64,000 nt of DNA from Acanthochromis polyacanthus (lineage: Eukaryota; Chordata; Actinopteri; Pomacentridae): NCBI RefSeq assembly GCF_021347895.1, contig NC_067124.1, forward strand, positions 1,308,130 to 1,372,129, in the 5' to 3' direction. Of the stretch, positions 35,774 through 47,013 are shown in pieces. Under the pieces are notes generated by a model, which had not been told where the DNA came from, searched no databases, and worked only from the letters and a program-made list of their open reading frames with translations. The translations under genes and the position numbers were made by a program. Numbering within the stretch: the stretch's first letter is position 1; each line of letters starts with the position of its first letter.

Positions 35774-38700
35774 ATGTGGGACCAGGGAGGACAGCCCTGG
35801 CCACAGTGGCCTTTGAGCCAGCAGCAGTGGATGCAGTCTTTCCAGCACCAGCAAGATCCAGGTCAGTGAATGATGCATCAAGACATTATTCCTCAAAAGA
35901 AATAAGGGTCTCTCAGTCTTTCTTGCATATCTACCTGCTGCTGAAACAGGATTGATAGCTAGTCTGAATACACTGTTGTCATCTGATGTGTGCTGTATTT
36001 TAAATGTGTGGATGTACTCTGACTTTGTGCAGGTCAAGTGGACTGGGCTGCCCTGGCACAGGCATGGATCGCCCAAAAGGAGTCGACGGGAGCAGAGCAG
36101 CACAGTATCCAGCCCAATGGCCAGGACATCCCAGGCATTGAAGCTGTCGGACAGAGTAACCATGGTGCCTTCCAGGGTGACCCAGCATTTGGCAGAATGT
36201 GGCAGCCAGGTACACAATCGAACCTTTCACAGGACAAGCTGACAGCCAAGTGTTTAAGGCTGATGCTGTCCTTAGTGAGCCTCAACTGACAGCACCTTCA
36301 CAGCTAGTCATTCCCTTGTTGTTTTTGCCCACAAATCATGTCTCTCCATTTTTTACTATCATAGGAAAAAATGATAAAAATGCAATCTTAAAATTACCTT
36401 GAGTTGTGGATGGTTTTGTTGCTTTTTTGACTTTGAGTGTTTTTTCACATTTTTGGCACAGGTGGTACATCTTTTCTGCTGTTAATAAAACCTTGTTATC
36501 TATTGAAAGAGTATAATTTGTCATTTTGACCTGTTCCAATTTAAACCAAATCCCCTTCAGACTGATGTTGAGCATTTTACGTTGAAATGTCTTTTGTCTA
36601 CTAACTACTTTGTGATTAACAGAATGGGGAATGCATGGCCAGCCGCCTCCCCCTCCACCCCCTGAACAGGCCTGGATCCCTCCAGGGTCAGGACCAATGG
36701 ATGTGGTGAACCCCAGTGAGGACAGCAACAGCCAGGACAGCGTGGAGTTCAACTCTGAAGCCCACCATGGGGTTTACCCCCAGAACAGCCATGGGTATGG
36801 GGCACAGCCCGACAGCTACGCCATGGCCCCCATGGCCATGAACCAGTTTGATTATCAGGTATGCAGATGCTACAGTAGAAACTGTTGAAGCGTTTCAGTT
36901 TTAGTGTGACACGAAGGAGCAATCCATAGAAAGTGTGCCGGGTCCAAGCATCTAGGTGTGTCAGTCATTGCTTTCGCGATGCTGTGCAGAGGAAGTTGTT
37001 GGCTTGTTGAGGATCCAGCATGGTTTGGTATTGTTTTAGTTGCTGATTTTTATTTACTTACATTTCCCTGGTTAGACCAGACAGACTTTCTGGTCCAGGC
37101 AGGAGTGAAGGATGAATGTCAGCTAGCATGCTTTGGGGATAGACATCAACAACCCCACACTCAGTTGATTGCCAGAATCAGAGGAATTTTTGATGCTTTG
37201 AACTACCTCTAACTTTCAGTTTGTGCTATCTCTCCACAGCATGGAGCGGCTTCCTCCTTTGCCCCCACACCTGCAGGCTTCCACTCTCCATACTGGCAGG
37301 GTCCTCCTCAGAACAGACGAGATACCAGACCGCCTGGGTTCAGAGACAGGCCCAGATCCCCGATCCAGCTACCAGTCAAACCAGAGGCCCCAGCTCCACT
37401 GGGTGAGTGACAATATCTGCAGGTCTTCAAAGTCTAAAAAGGGATTGAATGCAGCGCCTGTGGAAGCTATTAAAAAGTTTATTTCTGCAAGTTGTAAATG
37501 TTTTCTCTTTCTTGCTCTTTGCTTACTTTTTTCTGTTTGTCCATTCGTCAATCATGAACTGTAGTGACAAAAGTCTTTGTTTTTCAGGTAAACTCAGCAA
37601 ATCTTTAGCATATTTGCTTGGAAAAACACCTGACACAAGTAATAGATAATCAAAATTGTCAATTCAAAGTCTCAAAAGAATTAATCATTTTTTTCTGTTA
37701 CTCCAGATCATATTAATTGGAAGCATTGTATATTTAGGAATGATTATGTGCAGAAGGAAACGTATGTACTAAGTAACTGTGGTGTGTTTTTCTTTGCTGG
37801 AATTACAACAGTAAGGTGACAATGGAGAAATTTTAAGTGGTGTTAACAGTGTTGCTGGGAAAAAGTAATAATTGAATTGAATTACTTTTATTTATTTAAT
37901 TTTCCAAAAAACCACCTATCATCCTTTCTGTTCCTTTGCCATTCTGTGGATGATGTTTCCATGAGACCAACCGGACGTTATATTCTGTGTGATTCTTAAA
38001 AAGCCAGGAGAAGTCTTACATGTAATGAAGCAGAGCTCGTAAAAACATTGAGTGCATTTTCATTTAACTAAGCCAGCAAATTAAGATGAAGCCTGCTCGA
38101 GTTCCATGGATGTATGCTGTTCTGTTCGTGTGCTGAATCTCACAGAGGGGCAGTTTTTTTTTTTTTTTAGCTACTTTTGTTTCTGTGTTTTGTGCAGAAA
38201 GCTGTAGTGAGGATAAAGAAATCAATATGTTTTTACAAGCCATTTTCAGCAAGTGTGAAGGTTCAGAAGGGGTGGATGTAGCTTGAAAAGGATTTGAGTA
38301 TGTGGATAATTCATTTTGACCTTTAATTTCACCTTTAGATGCTGTAAAAAGACGCACGCTGCCTGCATGGATCCGAGAAGGTCTCGAAAAGATGGACCGG
38401 GAGAAGCAGAAGAAGCTGGAGCGAGAGCGAATGGAGAAGGAGAGAGCAGAAATGGTAAAAGACGATGGCAAAGAGCACGAGCCAGACGAGGAAGGTGATG
38501 GGCCACGAGTGCCCCGCAAGAGTAAATTTGTAAGCACATTATTTCTGTCCTTGACTGCAGAATGGTTCCTTTGACAAACAGGTTACTCTGTGCATGCCGT
38601 GTGAACTCTTTTTCTCTGGCATATAAATCCGGTGTGGTTCAGTGATTGCCTTTACAAATGCACACTTTGCTCTTTGAAACTCAGTCTCTGCCTTTTATTT

Positions 38701-41700
38701 TCTTCAGGACAGTGATGATGAGGGGAATGATGATAATGATGAAGCTGAAAAGATTTCCATTAAGAAGGAGTTTTCTGTCAGGAGCCCTTCACCTCCTGTG
38801 GAAGACAGTGAACCAGAGATGACTGAAGAGGAAAAGGAATTCCAGCTGGTCAGTTTGACTATTCACATCAGATCAAGTGCAGACAGACTGCTGGAGATAA
38901 TGTGACGTTTCTCTGTAGGATTCATTGAAAATTTTGGAATGTTTGTGTTTACTTTCCGTTTTTTGTAGATGATCATCACAAAAACTCTTCTGACAGAGAT
39001 CCTTCTCGAGGTTACTAACGAAGAGATTCTGCACGTAGCCAGAGAGACTCACAGGAAAGCCACTCGAGGTCTGCTCTTGTCTTTTCCAGTTATTGCATCA
39101 TCTATGCTTGTCTTCAAGACATAGTTAAATCTGGAGAGAATCCATGATGTGCATAATAATCTCTTTGAATTAGTGTTATGCCCTGTAAGCTAGGGCGATT
39201 GAGCTGGAAACATGGGAGTATGTCTCGTATGTATTTTAAACCATTCTCTGCTAATGCATCAGAAGGAAAGAGCAGAGACAGGTTTTTCACAAACAGTATT
39301 TGGAGATCTGTTCATCATGGTACTGAAGGTCCTGCTGAACGGCTGTAAGGCTGAATTAAGTCTCAGCACTGAGTGTGGCCAGCACTCACCTGTAGATAGA
39401 CGTGAGCTCCTCCATTGAAGTGACTGTGCATTAGTACAGATTGGTTCTGCTCCTCCTGTCCGACTGTTTGACTTGGATTGTGTGACAGAAGTATGTTTGT
39501 TAACCCTCTCTCTTTTCTCCATTTTTTTTTTTCATTTTTTATTTTTTTTTCTCTTGTTACCAATGGCAGCTCTTGTGAATAGTGCTTTATCTGTGACCCC
39601 CTTCTCTAGCGACTCTTGCCTTTGAGAAAATGGCAGTATGTGTTTTAACATGTTGTTCCTGTTGTTGATGTGAATCAAAGCTCCTGCAAAACAGCTGGCA
39701 CAGTCAAGTGCACTGGCTTCTCTGACTGGTCTCAGTGAGTATCCCTTTTTCTGTCACTGGGGGGGGAGGGGAGGGAAATATATATCATTTCTAATACATG
39801 GTGGAGTGTTAGTAGCAACGTCGGAAAAGCTGTTGGCACAAGACATGACATCCAGATACGTTACCCAGTTTTTAAGAGTAACTAAGGCAGAAGTGGCCTT
39901 TGATTTTGCACTTTAATATTAGAAGCATGCTCTCGAATACTAAGTATTTACAGGAGTGTTTGAAGTGTTTAAGGGCTACATGTATAGTCTTTGTTTTTAA
40001 GAGGTTTGTTAGTATGAAATACAAGTTACACAGAATTAACCGCCTTTCATGGGGACCTTGGGTTGGGATTGAGGGGTTTCTTGAGTGGAACCTGATTGTG
40101 AGACTGCATCTTGGGACTTTCCAACACTCAACAAGCTGGGGGCTCTGTTGTGGCAGGCGGGCTGGGTGACTATGGTTCAGATGAGAGTGAGGATGAGGAT
40201 GGCCGCAGCATTCGAGGATCCGAATCCTCCGACACAGATGAGGAAGAGTTACGCCACCGCATCCGGGAGAAACAGGATGCTTTCCGCCGCAAAGAGCGGG
40301 AGATGCAGCAGCTGCAGGAAAAACAAGCACAAGAGGCTCTGCTTGCACGCGGTAAGACTTGAAGTTTTGTCAGTGATTTGTTATTTTTTTAGTAAAAACA
40401 AACAAGTACACATTGAAATGCCTGAAATCAAAATATTTTTCCCTATTTTTGTTGCTCAGTGTAATTTGACTATTTTTTTATTGTTTCAAATATAAGTCAT
40501 AGCTCCAACAAAGAAAGGTGCTGACCCTGGTTATTGTGTTGTAAATATAATGATAATTAGGGTCCGAGCACCGACGGTGCCGAGGACCCTATTGAAACCC
40601 TAGGGTTTATTTATCATTCTTTGTCAGCCTCGAAATTGGCCTTTTTGACCCCCTAAACATATATGAAAACGTGTGAAAATCGCCCCACACATCAGGGCCA
40701 GCAAAAGTTTTGATATTTTAGGGGAATGGCACACGTGCGTGCCAAAATGGCTCAACAGCGCCCCCTAGAAAACTAAGAAAATTCAGCCCCCGGACAGGGT
40801 TTCACTTAGAGCCACGAAATTCGGTACGCATATCTAACTCGTTAGTATTATTATTAAATATAGACCTTTACAGATTGATGCAAATTCTTACAACATTACC
40901 TTGAGTTGAAGCATTAATGCTGCTTGCAACAGCGCCACACTAGAACATAATTCAGAGTTGGAGATGGTACTTATAGAAAGCTTAAGCAGTGTGTTCCTGA
41001 TGTGTCTTGGCTTTTCTTTAACCTGAATCTTTGTCTGTTTATACAGAAGAGATGGCGAAGGAGAGATTGAGCAGAGAAAGGGGGGAATATGAAGAGGGTC
41101 AGTTGGAAAATCCACACAAACAGGAAGTAAAAGAGAGGGAGGCAGAGCCCTTAGTAGATAGGCGTAGGTCTCGTAGTGAGAGGGAAGGTAGTGAGGGCAA
41201 GCACTCAGGCAGAGGGAAGGAGCGATCAGGGAGAGGTGGAAGCGATTCCCCAGCCAACGGTCGGAGCAGCTCCCGCTCCACCTCAAGCCACAGCAGCAGT
41301 CATTCGTCTTCCTCATCTTCATCTTCCTCAGCATCTTCTCGCAGTTCCTCTCGATCCTCTTCCCCACGAAGGAAGAGGAGGCGTAGTCGCTCTTCATCCC
41401 ACAAGGCCCGTCGGCGCAGCCGAAGCCACAGCTCCCACAGACATCGTAGTGAGAAGGGCAGGGACAGGAGGAGGAGCAGCGCAGAGCGATCAGGTCGCCA
41501 CAAGAAAGACCGCAGTGATTCCAGGGAGCACAGGAGTCGCAGGAGTAGATCCAGATCCAGAGAGAGAGACCGAGACAGAGGCAGGGCTAGAGCCAGAGAC
41601 AGCCGTAGTCGTAGCAGAGAGCGAGAGAGGGAGAAAGAAAGGGAAAAAGAGAGGAAAAGGAGTCGAGAGCGCAGAGACAGCAGTCACAACCGTAGCAGTA

Positions 41701-42794
41701 AACACAAACAAAAGGCCTCTAGCAAAGACAGAGAAAGGAGGAGGGAAAGGAGTCGTAGTCATGAGAAAGACAAGAAAAAGAAGGATAAAGATAGAGAAAA
41801 AGAGACAGATAAGAAGAAAGAAAAGCCAAAGCCCAGAGAAAAAGAAAGGGAAAAGGAAAAAGGAAGCTCTGTAGTTGCAGAGGAGAATGGCAAATCAAAG
41901 AAAAGGAAAGAAAGCGATTCCTACACAGACTCCCAGAGTGACAAGCGCTCTCGACACGATAGTAAAGCCAGTAAGAAGGGCTCTGCCAAAGCTAGCAAGA
42001 GACACTCAGACTCTGACTCGAGTAGATCCCCTAGCCCTGAAGTTAGCAAGGAAAAGAAATCTAAGAAAACCAAACGTAGTCGCTCAAGGTCGACGGAAAA
42101 ATCTCACAAGTCTGGTAAGAAGGCAAGCCGCAAACACAAGTCTAAGTCGCGATCAAGGTAGTATTCGTTTTTTCCCTCTTTTTTTACCTACTCTGTTCTT
42201 ATTGTATGTCTTATTGTGATTTTCTCTGGAGTCCTTTAATTGACCTATTTTCAGTAACTAAACAAAGAATGTTTACTGTTGTTAAAGTGTATTGTCAAAG
42301 GGAGCTGCATGTTCTTAACTGTGAAGACAAGTCTGATGCAATAAAGGGTTCTAATCCTTCATGACACTTTGATCTGCCAAATGCAAATTAACAATGAATG
42401 AATTTCTAACAAAATTCATTAAAGCTTCATAATCCTTCTTTTACCTTACTGGAGCAGAGGCCTCTGTTTTATCACACATAGTTAAAATGTGAAACTGCCT
42501 CCTGTCTAAAGTAGAGAGAAAATGTCTCAATGCCAAAGATAACCAAATAAATACATATGTGGCTTTTGCACTATGCTTTGTAGGGTGGACTGCTTCTCCA
42601 GAATGTGCAGAATGCTAGTTTTTATGGAAGTTACATGCATAATTTCATACTGTGAACGTGTGCTTGATGGGGGGGCACTTGTGCATGTTTGTGTCTTGTA
42701 GTCTGCACTGTAAAGTGTGATTAGTGCAGGATTAATGTTGTGTCCATGCCTCTCTTTCAGGTCAGCATCCCCCTCCCGTCGTAGCAGACGCTGA
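35774..42794 (+). CDS. PNISR: PNISR: PNN-interacting serine/arginine-rich protein, complete coding region
   Basis: Nuclear SR-related protein associated with the splicing factor pinin. Coding exons: 35774-35861, 36033-36209, 36623-36858, 37240-37402, 38339-38529, 38708-38848, 38969-39068, 39681-39734, 40157-40351, 41047-42157, 42761-42794. This gives 829 aa (human about 805). The N-terminus MWDQGGQPWPQWPL and the following DWAALAQAWIAQKE match the vertebrate protein as I know it. Next come a proline-rich stretch, RRTLPAWIREGLEKMDREK with a charged coiled-coil region, acidic SDDEGNDDND, MTEEEKEFQL, an SDTDEEELRHRIREKQ block and a large C-terminal RS/KE domain in the 1.1-kb exon 10 (Ser runs, RSRSRERDRDRGR). 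The start ATG is at the beginning of exon 2 after a non-coding exon. If the last intron is retained, translation ends at TAG 42159-42161, two codons past the donor. A dispersed repeat lies in the intron before exon 10. Confidence 0.95.
40559..40850. repeat. Dispersed teleost repeat in PNISR intron
   Basis: Begins with a small hairpin, AGGGTCC ... GGACCCT, around GAGCACCGACGGTGC, followed by CGCCCCCTAG and GCCACGAAATTCGGTACGC. Sequence of this kind is repeated in many fish genomes in my experience; only one copy is seen here and the superfamily is unknown. Confidence 0.6.
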
Positions 42795-43110
42795 GGAGCA
42801 CAGTTAACATCCTGATCTGTGCACGTTACCATTTTAAATTCCATGAGTTGAGCAGGCTTGTCTCATTATAGAGGCAGTTGTGTAGGTGAAACCTCCCTCA
42901 TTCATTTCTTTTATTGTATATATGTTGTTATTTTTAAAGTGTGACTGAAGAACAAGACATTTTGAATGGTAGGAGTTTTCATTGGTATCGTTACGCAGAG
43001 TTTAATAAGACACTAAAAACTCAAGTTGTATCATTTTAAATAAAAAAAAAAACCAGGATTAACTTTTTTTTTTTCAAACGCTGTTGTAAAAATGTCCAAT
43101 AAAACTGTTT
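42795..43110 (+). terminator. PNISR 3' UTR and poly(A) signal
   Basis: The 3' UTR follows the TGA at 42792-42794. A canonical AATAAA lies at 43098-43103, followed by GT-rich sequence (tgtttgttccttgtcttgcc) suited to cleavage and polyadenylation near 43120. Confidence 0.75.
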
Positions 43111-43259
43111 GTTCCTTGTCTTGCCTCACTGTTTCTTTGTGTGCTGATAACCAGAGATAATTCTTTTGTAATACTCAATCAGTATACATCACTTTAAGGT
43201 ACAATTGTAACTCCACATAGAATCACATACAGTCACAGAAAAAATGATTAGACCACCCT

Positions 43260-44335
43260 TGTTCTCATCAATTTCTTGTTCAACTGAATGGCTTGTATGA
43301 GCGAGCCTTATGCCCCATACTCCCGCAGGACACCCCACAGAGCCCCTCGGGGGACACAGTCTTAGGCCTTCTCCAAATCCACAAAGCACATGTAGACTGG
43401 CAGGTCGAGCTCCCATGATCCCCTCAGCAGCTCTGCAAGAGTAAAGAGCAGATCCACTGCTCCATAACATAACCAGGATGGAATCTGCATTGTTCCTCTT
43501 GAATCTGAGGTTCAACAATTGGTCGAAGCCTCCTTTCCAGCACCCTAGAGTAAACTTTCTGGGGGAGACAGAGAAGTGTGATACCCTGGTAGTTGGCACA
43601 CACTCTCTGGTCCCCCTTTTGAAAATGGGAACCACCACCCTGCTCTGTCACTCCACAGCACCGTACCCAATGCCCATATGACATTGCAGAGATGTGTCAG
43701 CCAAGCCAGTCAAACAATGTCCAGAGCCTTCAGCATCTCAGGGCAGATCTCATCCACACCTGGAGCCTTGCCACTGAGGAGCTTCTTAACTACCTCAGCT
43801 ACCTCTGCCACAAAGACTCCCCCGTAGAGGACATGTTTAATGGGTTCAGGAGTTCCTCAAAGTGCTCTTTCCACCACCCAACAATGTCTCCAGTATGGGT
43901 CAACAGTGCTCCCCTCCCTGACTGTATACAGCCTGGGCAAAGCCCTGCCTCCCCTTCCTGAGGCGTCAAAGGGTTTGCCATAACTTTCTTGAGGCAAACT
44001 GAAAGTCCTTCTCCAACGCCTCTCTGAACTCTTCCCACATCCAAGTTTTTGCTTCCATGACTGCCACAGCTGCCATCCTTTTGGCTGACAGGTACCTTTC
44101 AGCTGCTTCAGGAGACCCCAAGGAAGCCAAGCCTGAAAGGCTTCCTTCTTCAGCCTGATGGCTTCCCTCACCACTGGTGTCCACCAATGGGTTTTGGGTT
44201 GCCACCGCGACAGGAACCAGTGACATTCAGGCCACAACTCCTAACAGCTGCTTCTGCAATGGAGACTTTGAACATGGACCACTCAGACTCCATGTCCCCA
44301 ACCTCCCCCGCAATGATCAATTCAGTAACTTCTGT
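43260..44335 (-). mobile_element. Degenerate LINE fragment between PNISR and COQ3
   Basis: The minus strand encodes pieces of a non-LTR polyprotein: upstream, KTHWWTPVVREAIRLKKEAF and DIVGWWKEHFEELLNPLNMS; then early reverse transcriptase, VCANYQGITLLCLPQKVYSR and LRPIVEPQIQEEQCRFHPG. Frames are shifted and interrupted. The remainder of the reverse transcriptase is deleted or scrambled at 43260-43440. Inactive relic. Confidence 0.85.
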
Positions 44336-44554
44336 TACTGAGTTGTATTTCTAATAAAAATTCCTTAAAATTATGATTTTTTTTAAATATACCAAACTAA
44401 GGGTTGTAGTATGACCAGCAGGAGATAACTGATGGTTAGACAGAGTTAAACTTTTTTCTACAGTGCATAAGAGTGAAGTTACTGAATTTTATTACTCAAA
44501 AAAATCTTTAAAATTATATACAAAAATGAATATCAAATCAAGAGTTGTGGTATG

Positions 44555-44924
44555 TGGCTGAGCAGTGCGGTAGTGGTTAGCACTTTCGCCTTGCAGCAAG
44601 AAGATCCCCGGTTCAAATCCCGGGTTGGGCCTGGGATCTTTCTGCATGGAGTTTGCATGTTCTCCCTGTGCATGCGTGGGTTTTCTCCGGGTACTCCGGC
44701 TTCCTCCCACAGTCCAAAAACATGCTGAGGTTAATTGGTTACTCTAAATTGCCCGTAGGTGTGAATGTGAGAGTGATTGTGTGTCTGTGTATGTAGCCCT
44801 GTGACAGACTGGTGACCTGTCCAGGGTGTCCCCTGCCTTCACCCGAGTCAGCTGGGATAGACTCCAACACCCCCCATGACCCTAATGAGGATGAAGCGGT
44901 GTATAGAGGATGGATGGATGGATG
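44555..44924 (+). mobile_element. tRNA-related SINE, copy 1
   Basis: A 370-bp repeat with a tRNA-like head (TAGTGGTTAGCACT and a B-box-like GGTTCAAATCC at 44610-44620). The body contains TTTTCTCCGGGTACTCCGGC and CTCCCACAGTCCAAAAACAT, and it ends in GGATGGATGG. Target duplications GAGTTGTGGTATG flank it at 44542-44554 and 44925-44937, showing insertion by retrotransposition. Related copies are at 54596 and 62300. Confidence 0.9.
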
Positions 44925-45683
44925 GAGTTGTGGTATGACCAGCAGGAGTCACTTGATGGTTGCAGTGATTTTGGTGACATTACAGTGTATAAGAGTTAAG
45001 TCACTATTTGTGTTGTGTCTCTCTTCGCTGTTGCAGTGGTTTTGCGGTGGTCCCTGTGCATTTGTCATACAGCCAGCTGTGCATAGATACCAATAGCTTG
45101 AAAGAGAGCTACTTTTGATAAAGCTGGGCTCATAGCACATTGTCTCCCTAACAGCGATGGTAAGGAGGCATCGCTTATGTTTTGACAACCTATATCTAAT
45201 GAGTTATTGATGCCAGAACCGAATCTGTGAATATCTTTCCAACTTTACTGGACTTCTAATCCTTTGCATGTGCAGTGCTGCTTATGACATGAAATGGCCT
45301 CTTATATACCCTGGGAATACAAATAAGTTTAAGCATGTCAAGTAGGACATGCAGTCTTATGTAATCAGCTGCATTTTTTGTCATGCTCATTGCATTCTTC
45401 AGGTAATATGCCTTTAGTGGTACCAGGCATTGAAATGAACAAGAAATTGAAGAAAACAAGGGTGGTCCAACAATGTTTTCCATGACAGTAGACCTCATAT
45501 TCCAGTTTGTCCCAGTAATACAGAGTGCAAACCGTTATTTATACTAATGCCAATAACAGAAACTATAAGGAAATATGAGAATCATGAGTACATCACATAA
45601 ATTGATGCTTCAGCAGTGTAACTAGTTTCCAGCTATTTGTTTTCCATCGGAACCAGCTGTCAGTGTGACCAGAAACTAAACTT

Positions 45684-46645
45684 TAGTGATGTGTCATATG
45701 TCAAACGTGGGTCGATGAGCCGATGCTTTGTAGCGAATCAGAAGAGTGGACTCCCAACTTTTTTAACGGAGTATGGAGTTTAACACTGTCCTCGCAGAAA
45801 CCACGTTACTGGATCATAGGTTTAAAAAGCTTGCCTTCAGTAACAACAGAGCTGTTGACAAGGCATTTCAGAGAATAAGAGCAGCAGCAGAATGTCCCCG
45901 AGCAGCCTGACACCTCCACCATCAGAGGGCCAAATGGAGCAGGAACCACAGACTTCTGCAGTGTGGAGGCTCTTTGATGGAAGAGCTGCAGGAGATGCTG
46001 CAAGGAGAAATCCTACAGTTGATGCTGTAGTGGAAGGGAGATCATAAGGAGAGGAGCCCCTCACCCAACGAGCAAGTGACCCACTGAGCTGGAGGCAGGC
46101 CAAGTTCTCAGTCTGCCCCACCTGGTGAAGGTGATGGAGGAGAGACTGTGGCAACTTCTCTTCCATCTGAGAATCTTCTCAAAAACAGAGCAGACATTCA
46201 CTGAAAGGAAAAATCATATCAGCCCATCCAAGCTCAGGTATCTGATATTTTCTGAAAGCCTACCTGCACTGAGGACATTTATACTGTTTGAACACCGAGT
46301 TTGGTTGTGTTTCTGTTCTGTGGGTTTGTGTGCGGTGTTCTGTTCATTTGTTTTTTGTTCATAGACATTTTGATTAAAATATTGAACAAACGTTAGAATG
46401 CTTGCTTTTGTAACAGAACAAATGCACAAAATGAGGCAATTATGAGGCTTCTCATAAAACGCTGAATGCAAAAAGTCTTATCAGTACACAAATCATTCAC
46501 TTTTACCAGGTTAGACTAAAATATGAGGCTACAAATAATACATTAGGAGCCGTGTAGCTGCTGAAAGAGAGGGCTCTGCTTTGGGAACCGGCAAAACAAC
46601 CTGCTCTTTTCAGAGAGCCTCCCCATCATATGCTCCTCATCACTA
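45684..46645 (+). mobile_element. hAT-superfamily relic with perfect 8-bp target duplication
   Basis: Ends TAGTGATG and CATCACTA are inverted repeats, flanked by CTAAACTT at 45676-45683 and 46646-46653. A degenerate transposase C-terminus lies inside. At 962 bp it is an internally deleted, inactive copy immediately upstream of COQ3. Confidence 0.85.
45771..46265 (+). pseudogene. hAT transposase C-terminal (dimerisation region) pseudogene
   Basis: Plus-strand frames, with several stops and shifts, give TTLLDHRFKKLAFSNNRAVD, a DPLSWRQAKF segment and KNHISPSKLRYLIF. These correspond to the LLDPRFK motif, the DPL-WW segment and the RNR-SPSKL end typical of ZBED/hAT transposases. The catalytic core upstream is missing. 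Confidence 0.8.
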
Positions 46646-46848
46646 CTAAACTTCTCCCCATTGCAGAAAAGATGGGGGCACAGAATGTTTTCTAATTTGT
46701 TCAAATATATCGCACCCGCTGGCCTATATCGTACTGAAAAACGCTCATTAAGTATGTAAACAGTTCAAATACAAACTGTAGAGTTTTCTGGGCTGTAGGA
46801 GCAGAAAATGGATGGACGAGCGGATTGTGTAGTCGATGGAGTTAAATT

Positions 46849-46863
46849 CCGGAAGATGGCGGC
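46849..46863 (+). promoter_or_regulatory. ETS/YY1 composite motif in COQ3 promoter
   Basis: The string CCGGAAGATGGCGGC joins an ETS-type CCGGAAG to a YY1-type AAGATGGCGGC. This arrangement is common at transcription starts of housekeeping and nuclear-encoded mitochondrial genes. It lies 150 bp upstream of the COQ3 start codon; the ATG inside it opens only a 10-codon frame. Confidence 0.6.
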
Positions 46864-47013
46864 AGTGCAACGTAACAGCTGCAGTTAACTTTAAAAGCCG
46901 AAGAAGAAGAGAAGAGCACCGGAACAACGAAGAAGAGGACACCTTCAGTCAAGCAGTCTCATGTAATGTTGTGGAGAGGTGTACTGAAGCTAGTAACAGC
47001 TAAACAGTGTTAA

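Noticed and set aside
41176..41874. 232-codon alternative frame over PNISR exon 10
   Set aside because: A shadow of the RS-domain exon produced by its purine-rich repeats; the PNISR frame is supported by the protein match and splice phases.
44581..44640. Possible tRNA gene (B-box-like GGTTCAAATCC)
   Set aside because: No cloverleaf or anticodon stem can be formed around it; it belongs to the tRNA-derived head of a SINE.
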